A stretch of DNA of 64,000 nt, from NCBI RefSeq assembly GCF_003933245.1, contig NZ_QUSX01000002.1, positions 558,001-622,000 on the forward strand, given 5' to 3'. Under the pieces are notes generated by a model. The model searched no databases. It had not been told where the DNA came from and saw only the letters and a program-made list of their open reading frames with translations. Both the position numbers and the translations under genes were made by a program. This document shows positions 8,418 to 16,800 of this stretch, in pieces. Source of the DNA: Maribacter algicola. GTDB lineage: Bacteria; Bacteroidota; Bacteroidia; Flavobacteriales; Flavobacteriaceae. The stretch's first letter is position 1. Every line of letters begins with the position of its first letter.

Positions 8418-10040
8418 ATCGCTAAGAATTATAAAACGCCGGGAGTGTATATCGAAGAGTTAAATGCTTTTCCAGGTACAGTAGTGGAAGTCGCTACGGC
8501 TGTACCTGCTTTTATAGGATACACTGAAAAGGCATCGGACAATGGTAAATCCTTATTGAACCGACCCGTTCGAATTAACACGATGCAGGAATTCCACGAA
8601 CGTTTTGGCATGGCATTCAGTCCAAAATTCAAACTGACCAGGACGACTGACAAACTTACCGATAGTTCTCCCCCGCACCACATGAATATTGGTCAGAATC
8701 AAAATTTGACCATTGAATTTGAAACGGATAACCATGATCTTATTTTCTATAATAGTTTAAGACTTTTTTATTTAAATGGAGGAAGTGCCTGTTACATTGT
8801 TTCCGTGGGATTGTTTGACGCGAATGATGGGGTCAAAATTGACGGTAGTGAACTGGTATCTGGCTTGGAACCGCTCAGAAAGGAACAGGAACCCACCATG
8901 ATCATAATTCCGGAAGCGGTAAAATTGGGCGAGAAATGTTATGATCTATACAAACAAGCACTCAAGCACTGTTCTGATATGCAAAGCCGATTTGCAATTG
9001 TTGACGTTTTTGATGGGGACTGGTCAGAATTTAAGGGAGGGGATAATCCAAAAGTCCAAGTTTTTAGGGAGAAAATTGGCAGTGAATTTCTTGATTATGC
9101 AGCCGCCTATTATCCTTGGCTGCATACTAACATCGTTAGTGACAGGGAGGTAACCTTTATGAATTTTGGTAAAACTGCTGGAGAGGCATTAAACAAATTG
9201 AAAGAGTTAATGCCTGATGAAGAAAAGACAGCACTTGACATTATTGAGACCTACCCCAAAGAAGATTCTGAAATACAGACGAAATTCAACGAGCAAAAAT
9301 CCGAGGACGAAAAAGCAGAATTTGAAAAACTGGACGAGAAGAGCAAAAAAAAACATCTGGAGAAGTACACAAAAAAACTACAGAACAACTTACATCTAGG
9401 TCTCTGGGAAACAAGCCCAACGTACAAAAACATTCTTTCCAAACTTAGGGAAGTACTAAACTTACTTCCTCCATCCGCAGCCCTGGCTGGCGTTTATACG
9501 AAGGTAGACCAGAACAGGGGCGTATGGAAATCACCTGCCAATATAAGCCTTAACGGGGTAATAAAACCATCCACGACCATTTCCCATGAGGACCAGGAAC
9601 TGTTGAATGTGGATGCCATTGGTGGCAAATCCATCAATGCCATTAGAACCTTTCCCGGTCTAGGCACCTTGGTTTGGGGTGGAAGAACGTTGGACGGCAA
9701 TAGTTTGGACTGGCGGTACATTAATGTAAGACGTACCATGATCATGCTGGAACAATCCATAAAACTGGCATTAAGAGCTTATGTATTTGAGCCAAACGAT
9801 GCCAATACCTGGGTGACGGTCAAGAGCATGATCACCAACTTTTTGACGGATAAATGGAAACAGGGCGCTTTGGCAGGGGCTTCCCCAGAAGATGCCTTTG
9901 AAGTGCAGATTGGCCTTGGTACGACCATGACAAGCGTAGATATCCTGGAAGGCAGGATGTTGATCACCATAAAACTTGCCATAGTTGGACCGGCAGAATT
10001 CATCGTGGTCACCTTTAAACAGCAAATGCAAAAATCATAA
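8418..10040 (+). CDS. Contractile tail sheath protein
   Basis: The start of the sheath family is visible as AKNYKTPGVYIEELNAFPG, so the true N-terminus lies before this motif. The codon where ATG is expected is ATC at 8418-8420, preceded in frame by ATT ATT and a stop at 8403-8405. The next start-like codon is GTG 8445, inside the TPGVYIEE motif. The C-terminal part (WRYINVRRTMIMLEQSIKLALRAYVFEPND through FKQQMQKS) is the conserved sheath core. A highly charged insertion lies near residues 255-310 (EEKTALDIIETYPKEDSE). The product would form the contractile outer sheath around the tube encoded next. Use of ATT/ATC as start, or loss of the start, must be settled. Confidence 0.85.
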   Translation: MAKNYKTPGVYIEELNAFPGTVVEVATAVPAFIGYTEKASDNGKSLLNRPVRINTMQEFHERFGMAFSPKFKLTRTTDKLTDSSPPHHMNIGQNQNLTIEFETDNHDLIFYNSLRLFYLNGGSACYIVSVGLFDANDGVKIDGSELVSGLEPLRKEQEPTMIIIPEAVKLGEKCYDLYKQALKHCSDMQSRFAIVDVFDGDWSEFKGGDNPKVQVFREKIGSEFLDYAAAYYPWLHTNIVSDREVTFMNFGKTAGEALNKLKELMPDEEKTALDIIETYPKEDSEIQTKFNEQKSEDEKAEFEKLDEKSKKKHLEKYTKKLQNNLHLGLWETSPTYKNILSKLREVLNLLPPSAALAGVYTKVDQNRGVWKSPANISLNGVIKPSTTISHEDQELLNVDAIGGKSINAIRTFPGLGTLVWGGRTLDGNSLDWRYINVRRTMIMLEQSIKLALRAYVFEPNDANTWVTVKSMITNFLTDKWKQGALAGASPEDAFEVQIGLGTTMTSVDILEGRMLITIKLAIVGPAEFIVVTFKQQMQKS

Positions 10041-10075
10041 AAAAAATATTTAAAATCCTATAAAATCAAATCATT

Positions 10076-10528
10076 ATGGCAGGAGAAGCACAAGACAAAA
10101 ACTGGCCACTACCTAAGTTCTACTTTATGGTAGATTGGGGAAGCACCACCAACATCCCCTTTCAAGAAGTCAACGGCCTGGATATTGAGGCACAGCCCAT
10201 TAATTATAGACATGGCAACAGCCCTATTTTTTCGGAAATCAGGATGCCCGGACTCGTAAAAAATAGCAACGTTACCTTGAAAAAAGGGGTGTTTGCAAAG
10301 GACAATACCTTTTGGGATTGGTACGACAAAATAAAAATGAATACCATAGAACGTCAAAACGTAGTAATCAAATTGTTGGACGAAGGTGGCAACACTACCA
10401 TGACATGGACATTGAGCAATGCATGGCCAACAAAAATAAGTTCGACAGAATTAAAATCCGATGGTAGTGAGGTCGCGATTGAAAGCATAGAAATCGCCCA
10501 TGAAGGATTAACAATTGCTAACGGATAA
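10076..10528 (+). CDS. Contractile tail tube protein (gp19/Afp1-like)
   Basis: This 150-residue protein matches the phage-tail-region family of inner tube proteins: WPLPKFYFMVDWG, FQEVNGLDIEAQPINYRHG, FSEIRMPGLVKNSNVTLKKGVF, and an ending in NAWPTKISSTELKSDGSEVAIESIEIAHEGL. Such proteins stack as hexameric rings inside the sheath. It lies 35 bp after the sheath and 6 bp before VgrG, clearly in one operon. Many CIS loci have two or three tube paralogs, and only one is seen here. Confidence 0.88.
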   Translation: MAGEAQDKNWPLPKFYFMVDWGSTTNIPFQEVNGLDIEAQPINYRHGNSPIFSEIRMPGLVKNSNVTLKKGVFAKDNTFWDWYDKIKMNTIERQNVVIKLLDEGGNTTMTWTLSNAWPTKISSTELKSDGSEVAIESIEIAHEGLTIANG

Positions 10529-10534
10529 AAACCA

Positions 10535-12328
10535 ATGGCAGAAATTCTACAACAAACAGACAGTATAATAGATTTCGATATTCTAATTAATGGCAAGAAG
10601 ATAAAAGATACGGTAAAGGTTCAAGAAATATCAATTGACATGGAAGTCAATAGAATTACTTCAGCTACAATTATTGTTCAAGATGGAGGGGCAATTGGTG
10701 TTGTTGACCAGCCCTTTACAAATAGTGAGGGCGCAGACTTTATTCCTGGCACTGAGATTGAAATATCACTTGGTAATATTGACAAAACAGAAAAAGTTTT
10801 TAAAGGCATTATTGTTTCGCAACGACTCAAAGTTAAAGGAGATAAATCTCAACTTACCGTGAAATGCAAAGACAAGGCGGTAAGTATGTCTAAAGGTCGT
10901 TACAATGCCATTTTTCAAAATAAAAAAGATTCGGATGCCATTAAAGATATTATTTCTAAATATGGATTAGATTTTGAAATGGATGCTACATCGCAAGAGC
11001 ATCCGGTATTAATGCAATACAACTGCTCAGATTGGGACTACCTTTTAAATAGAGCCGAAGCCAATAATATGCTTGTTAACACCTATCAAAACAAGCTTTA
11101 TATTATAAAAAATGACTTTAATGGTCCAGCTAAATTTGAAATTAAATCATCGCAAATAGTAATTGATATTGACCTTAGTCTAGAATCTGAGAATATACCA
11201 ACAGAATATAATATGGCTTCATGGAATCCGGACACGCAAGAAATTGTTTCAACCTCATTAAGAGTTAACGATTCTTTGGGTCAAGGCAATTTAAGCGCTA
11301 CAGAATTATCAGAAAACTTGTCTAAATCTTCTCATATTTATTCATCAAATTTTATTGAAAAAGAAGAAATGAAAACATGGCTGGAGTCGCGAGCAGATGC
11401 GGCTGTACTACAAAAAATTCAAGGTAAAATTACTATTCCAGGAAGCAACAGGATTATTGCTGGCGATATAATCATACTTTCAGAATTTAGTACCCGATTT
11501 AACGGAAAAGCCTTTATTTCAAAAGTAACCCATAGCTTACAAAATGGAGTGTGGGTTACTGAACTTACTGTTGGAAAATCAGCGAAATCACATGCATCTT
11601 TTCCTGATGTTGAAGATATGGGAGCTTCAGGATTAATACCAGCCTTAAAAGGGACACAGATTGCTATAGTTAAACAAATAATTGAAGATCCAAATAATAA
11701 TTATCGTGTCTTAGTGACCTTGCCAGCATTTACAGGAACTGGCCAAGAGGAGGGTATCTGGGCGAGAATGGCATTTCCTTATGCTTCCGCTGACGCCGGT
11801 TTTTTTTTCTTTCCTGAGATAGATGACGAAGTATTGGTACATTTTATAAACAACGACCCCCGTTTTCCCGTAATAACTGGGTCGCTCTATAGTACAAAGA
11901 ACAAACCCAAGGAAACACCGGATGACAAGAACCAGTTCAAGGCCATTCATTCCAAATCGGGAATCAGCATTAGGTTTGATGACGATGAAAAAGTATTGGT
12001 ATTCGAGACACCGGACGGAAACTCATGTACCTTGAACGATAAGGAAAAGAGTATCACCTTAAAAGACCTCTCCGGAAACAGCATAACCCTGAACGATGGT
12101 GGGATTCTAATAGATAGCATCAAGGATGTTAAGCTTGGTGCCCAAGGGGATGTTCAAATTTCCGCTACCGGTTCAATAGATCTTAAAGCCAATGGAGATG
12201 TTAAAAGCGATGGTACCAATATCCAGTTCAACGCAAAATCTGGTTTTACCGCCAAAGGCAATGCATCCGCGGAAATTTCCGCCTCTGGGCAGACTACCGT
12301 TAAAGGCGCAATGGTCATGATAAATTAA
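10535..12328 (+). CDS. vgrG: VgrG-type spike protein
   Basis: This 597-residue spike protein has gp27-like N-terminal domains (about 1-360), an OB-fold gp5-like domain (about 370-450; VKQIIEDPNNNYRVLVTLPAF, FPEIDDEVLVHFINNDPRFPVITGSLY), then a beta-helical needle with repeats (GDVQISATGSIDLKANGDV). It would form the trimeric tip that receives the PAAR protein encoded 15 bp downstream. The first 1.1 kb is visibly more AT-rich than the last 0.6 kb, suggesting recombination within the gene near 11700-11750. Confidence 0.9.
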   Translation: MAEILQQTDSIIDFDILINGKKIKDTVKVQEISIDMEVNRITSATIIVQDGGAIGVVDQPFTNSEGADFIPGTEIEISLGNIDKTEKVFKGIIVSQRLKVKGDKSQLTVKCKDKAVSMSKGRYNAIFQNKKDSDAIKDIISKYGLDFEMDATSQEHPVLMQYNCSDWDYLLNRAEANNMLVNTYQNKLYIIKNDFNGPAKFEIKSSQIVIDIDLSLESENIPTEYNMASWNPDTQEIVSTSLRVNDSLGQGNLSATELSENLSKSSHIYSSNFIEKEEMKTWLESRADAAVLQKIQGKITIPGSNRIIAGDIIILSEFSTRFNGKAFISKVTHSLQNGVWVTELTVGKSAKSHASFPDVEDMGASGLIPALKGTQIAIVKQIIEDPNNNYRVLVTLPAFTGTGQEEGIWARMAFPYASADAGFFFFPEIDDEVLVHFINNDPRFPVITGSLYSTKNKPKETPDDKNQFKAIHSKSGISIRFDDDEKVLVFETPDGNSCTLNDKEKSITLKDLSGNSITLNDGGILIDSIKDVKLGAQGDVQISATGSIDLKANGDVKSDGTNIQFNAKSGFTAKGNASAEISASGQTTVKGAMVMIN

Positions 12329-12343
12329 CTAAAAAAACAATAT

Positions 12344-12643
12344 ATGCCACCAGCAGCAAGAATAACAGATATGCACGTTTGCCCTATGGTCACTCCAGGC
12401 CTGCCACCCATTCCACATGTTGGTGGACCCCTAATTGGCCCCGGGGTTCCTACCGTTCTGATTGGCAATATGCCGGCAGCGGTATTGGGAGACAATGCGA
12501 CCTGTGTTGGGCCTCCAGACTCGATTGTCAAAGGATCAGGAACCGTAATGATCGGGGGGAAACCAGCTGCCAGAATGGGCGATACAACGGCCCATGGTGG
12601 AAGCATCGTACTTGGGTGTCCAACGGTGATGATAGGAGGATAG
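12344..12643 (+). CDS. PAAR-domain spike tip protein
   Basis: This 99-residue protein consists of one PAAR domain: MPPAARITDMHVCPMVTPG, PHVGGPLIGPGVPTVLIGNMPAAVLGD, then GKPAARMGDTTAHGGSI and CPTVMIGG. Its His and Cys residues fit the zinc-binding tip. PAAR proteins sharpen the VgrG spike and can carry effectors, but this copy has no extension. It is only 15 bp after VgrG and 4 bp before the next gene. Confidence 0.92.
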   Translation: MPPAARITDMHVCPMVTPGLPPIPHVGGPLIGPGVPTVLIGNMPAAVLGDNATCVGPPDSIVKGSGTVMIGGKPAARMGDTTAHGGSIVLGCPTVMIGG

Positions 12644-12647
12644 GCAA

Positions 12648-13076
12648 ATGGAACTTAAAACTAAACCTATCGCCGCAGATGGAAAATGGCACAATGTTTT
12701 TGAAAACTCATTGACAGGATTAAAAGCATTTGAAATAATGGCATCGGCCAAAAGCGAATTACGGGATGGTAGATATTGTTTACTTCACGCTGTTGCAATA
12801 AGTACATTTGGCAATTCACGATCTAATATTTCGAAGACCTGTGCATACTATGGAAGATGGTGGAATAAAATTAGTATAAGATGGGAATCAAGGGAAAATG
12901 CAATAGAAACACCTGAAAACGAAAAATGGTGGCATAACTTGCCTTTGGTTAGGGGCCAAGTCAAAGGCAAAAAAAATCCGTTCGAGTACAATCTGCAAAT
13001 AAAGACAGTAAGTTATTATGGGGATAACAAATTTATAAATGTCGCGATTTCCGTGCTCTATGATGAAAATCCTTAA
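12648..13076 (+). CDS. Small beta-rich protein downstream of PAAR
   Basis: This 142-residue protein has no signal peptide. The segment SNISKTCAYYGRWWNKISIRWES, later LQIKTVSYYGDNKFINVAISVLYDE, resembles the beta-rich C-terminal domain of tail-fibre or adhesin-like proteins found beside Bacteroidota CIS genes. It starts 4 bp after PAAR, so it is co-transcribed. A receptor-binding or effector role is possible but not shown. It is the last CIS gene. The baseplate genes that commonly follow PAAR are absent. Confidence 0.6.
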   Translation: MELKTKPIAADGKWHNVFENSLTGLKAFEIMASAKSELRDGRYCLLHAVAISTFGNSRSNISKTCAYYGRWWNKISIRWESRENAIETPENEKWWHNLPLVRGQVKGKKNPFEYNLQIKTVSYYGDNKFINVAISVLYDENP

Positions 13077-13200
13077 ACTGATAATACGATGCCAAATTAT
13101 ATGCTTTAAAAATCTGACGAAAAGGTTCTGAAAAATTTACTGGCAGACAGTTTCTCATAAATTGCATATTTCAATATAGCTAAAAGGTTTTGCTTTTTTT

Positions 13201-13303
13201 GGCGCTTGCCAAGCGGCTGGGAATTGCGTATAAAATAAAAAGCCTGAGCATTTTGATTTTATGAAAGCAATAAGCTGTTGGCCGAGCGGTTATTTTACAT
13301 AAC
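13201..13303. repeat. Repeat A, copy 1
   Basis: 103 bp, matching 18698-18800 at about 87 of 103 positions in the same orientation. Its two ends form an imperfect inverted repeat (GCTTGCCAAG... with ...TTGGCCGAGC). It ends in TTTTACATAAC. Confidence 0.8.
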
Positions 13304-13447
13304 CCGTGCCAAAAGAAATTAGCCAGTGGCTGATTGCTTTTGGCAGCGAGATGTAGCGGTGGACTTTCATTGACAATACAATTTGCCAGCCGCATCAACT
13401 TCAAGTATCATGAATAATTATGACTTCCAGATGTTTTCAACATTCTA

Positions 13448-13543
13448 GTAAAACGGCTTTGACATAATATCGGTGCCGATATAATTCGCTTACGCGAAGT
13501 TATATCTAATATTATTTCAAATACGCTGTATGCGCCGTTTTAC
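13448..13543. repeat. Repeat B, copy 1
   Basis: 96 bp bounded by the perfect inverted ends GTAAAACGGC and GCCGTTTTAC. Inside is a hairpin GATATAATTCGC/GCGAAGTTATATC with one unpaired G. The copy at 18953-19048 differs at only three positions by eye. Confidence 0.88.
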
Positions 13544-13844
13544 GACATATACCAATCTGTACTATAATGTACCGCGTTATGTAACTTGAGCTTTGGTAAA
13601 AGCGAAAGTTTGTAAAGGACTCCCTGAAAAATTTCTTCTCAAAATCTTCTTTAAAAAAGGTAATGGAACACTTTTTTCACTGCCCGAAGGGTAGGGGAAT
13701 GGGTGTGGAATGGGGTTAAACGCAAATGCTATAAGATAGACTCTAGTCTTTTGTAAATTTTTACTTGTTAAAATTCAATACCTTGTATTTTGTTAATAGG
13801 TATATCTTTTGGCCTTTTAATACTGATTAGATTTTTAAAAAAAT

Positions 13845-16800
13845 ATGCAGGAAACACCTATATCGGATAAGCACATGTCCATTTTAAGGAAAGATTATGC
13901 CAACCCTTTTTCCAAGAGATTTGATTTTAAAAAAATTGCTGATGAGATTGGAGAGGACAATAGCGAAAAGGAAGAGGAGGTACTTACATTTATTGTTATC
14001 TGTAACCAAACCTTTACAGAGATAAATGAACATTTTTCTCAGGTGTTCTCCGATTTGAACCTAACTAAAAATGAGTTAATAGAATTTTTGTTTAAAGCAA
14101 TAAATAAGAACTCACTCGATTTAGCTCCAATGATTGTGGAGCAGATGTTTGACAACAAAAAAACTGCATACCATATTGGTGATTTTAATTTTACTAAATT
14201 TTTATTTAAGAATGGAAATGAAGGGTCTGTTCAACAGGTGTTTGAATTGGGTGGAGACATTTTAAACGTCTTGTTGTCCGCTGTAAATAATTACAGAATA
14301 AATATAGACCAGATTTTCCCTAGAGAAACGATTGGAGAAGAAAAATTAGGCAGGATATTTAGCTATCTATGGAATCCCGCCAATATTCTTTTAAATATGC
14401 AATCTGCATATAGAGTTTTAATTTTTGAAAATGGTGAAATAGAAGACAATGATAATTTTGAGTCTTTAAAAATTACAACAGGTAATAAATGGTTAAGAAT
14501 TCTTAGGCAAACTTCCGAGATTAGGTCTGAAAGTAACTTAAGTGAGTACCTATACCCATTGCTTGAATTATACAAACGAGTTAATCCAAATAAAGTTGGA
14601 ATTAAGAACTACAAATCAATAAATGGGTTAATCAATTTAACAACCACCAAAAAAAATGAGTCGAATAGTAGGGCACTTGCTGACGCTAGTTTAATGAGTA
14701 GGTATTATCATTACCAAACAGAAAAACTAAATTATTACAATGACTTAACCCTAAGTGAAATAAATGAGATATTAATACACATTGTGGACTTTGTGAGTTT
14801 TATCTATTTGCAGTCTGTAGAAAAAGGAAACAATAATTCTATTTATGATGCACCTTCTCAAATAAAAAAAAACCATCTAATTGAATACTTGATAGAATGT
14901 ACAGGTTATGGAAAAGAAGTAATCGATAAAGTCATATTATCACTTTCCTCTAAAAGTAAAGCCCCAAACTTATGGAGAAAACCATTCTATGAAATAGGTG
15001 ATAATTTATTCTTTTCTATTGTATCACTTAACGCTCCTAATTATTCAATCCTATACGAGGGAATCCTGAATGAAGCAGGATATTTAACAAAGAAGAATGA
15101 GCTCTTGTTAATCAAAACCATAGAAGAAGAGCTAGACTCAGAAAAAATAGAATTTAAATTTAATAAAGTCGATTTTGAAGAATTAGGAGAAGACCCCAAT
15201 GATTATGATAACAATTTAATATACGAATTAAACGATTATTACATTTTTATTCAAACAAAGAGTTTAACTCATCCTTTTGAATCCCATGAAATAGATGCTG
15301 CAATTTCTGAAATAGCTGAATCGACTTTTCAAATTTTAGAAAAACTAGAATTCTTATCTAAGAAAGTCATAGACAAACCTATTCTACCTCTCATTCTTTC
15401 AAATTATAACACATTTACATCTTTAAGTATCAACAATATAGTAATCATTGATTTGCAATTATTGAAGAATTACTTTATTACGGGCAGCTTTCGGAGGGGT
15501 CAAATAAGTTTTGAAAAAGAGATAAGGGTACAACGGGAATATGCTAAAATTGAATATTACAAAGGAGAAAAAGAATTCAATAATAACTTTCTGAATTTTA
15601 TAGTTAACCCACCTCCATTGTCAACGATATATGAAAGATTATGTTGGAAAGAAAGTGTTATAACACCACCTAAATTCCATCCCAAAATAACAATAGAATC
15701 TATTGACCAAATAAGCGCAGATGACACGATTTACAACCACTTGAGTGTTCTAGAGAACGCACTTAACAACAAATATTACTATGACCGTGATAGTAGAACC
15801 AAAGAATTATATGATAGTTCTATTTCTTATTCCTTGACAAATGTTTTACATCTTATTGCTTTTGGAGACCATGAATTGTCAAAAACCAAAATTGATTTAT
15901 ATCACATTCTAAAGAAATATAGGATAGAAGGTTTCGGACATATTTTGATTAGTTTAAATGATGCAATTAAGAATATCTCTTATTCGAAAATAAAGAAGGA
16001 CAAAACATTTAACATAGTAGCATTTGATGAAAAGGATGTCGCGATAAACCTATTTTCAAAAATTTTTGAAGATAACCAATCTTCTAAGCAGATTCGTTTA
16101 AATGGCTATGAAATCAGAAAAGGGCTATTCTCCAAGAATGAAGAGAAGCAGTTGGTTTCATTAGCTCTATCAGCGCTTTCGACACTTGGGCCTCATGAAA
16201 TTAGTGATGACCAATTCGAAGGTTATTTTTTACAACTTGCTATAATTAAAGGGCTTAAAACGAAGTATCAACTAGATTTTGAGTTCTATTCTGCTTGTGA
16301 TAATTTAATTGACACGCTAAACTTTAATAACAAATATCAGAGAGCAAGAAATTTTGCTGAAGAAATATTAACGATAGCTATTGACGAAAATAACCACCAT
16401 TTCGGGTGGGGTATTTTATTTAGATGCTTTACATATCAAAGTAGTGTTTTTGAAGCAAGTATTTATGGAGCGTTGTACTTCACATCGTTATCTAGAGTTG
16501 GGGTGATGAAGTATTCAATTATTACTGAACTTTTATACAACGCGTTAAAATACTTTAGAAACTTTAGGTTATATGATATGTTGGAAGATATTAATAATGT
16601 TATAAGCGAAATCAGGTTAAAAAAATACGATGAACAAAAATTTAAGCTTAGCTATTACTTAAGTTCAATACAGATAATTAAAAATAAGCCGGAAATTTTT
16701 AATGAATCATTACATTATTTGGAGGAAAACCTTAAGGATATTATCTCATTTGATGACAAAGGAACTTTGCCTTGGCTTAATTACTTATATAATGTAAAGA

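Larger units (their letters stand above)
13077..13844. other. 768-bp non-coding region with structured repeats
   Basis: No gene is supported here. It holds repeat A (13201-13303), a 39-nt hairpin near 13317-13355 (TGCCAAAAG ... CTTTTGGCA with inner AGCC/GGCT) and repeat B (13448-13543). Just before the CHAT gene, TTG 13783-13785, a 17-nt spacer and TATCTTTT 13803-13810 make a weak promoter candidate. Confidence 0.6.

Noticed and set aside
8445..8450. GTG 8445 as start of the sheath gene
   Set aside because: It falls inside the conserved TPGVYIEE motif. The upstream residues AKNYKTPG are also family-conserved.
12379..12714. A second frame over the PAAR gene (111 residues)
   Set aside because: It overlaps the clear PAAR frame and has a biased, nonsensical Trp/Arg/Ser-rich composition.
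13281..13303. GGCCGAGCGGTTA looks like the D-loop of tRNA-Leu/Ser
   Set aside because: No acceptor stem, anticodon arm or T-loop can be fitted around it in either repeat A copy.
13297..13576. ACATAAC ... GTTATGT as classical integron attC core sites
   Set aside because: GTTATGT does not fit GTTRRRY, and no integrase gene is in the window.
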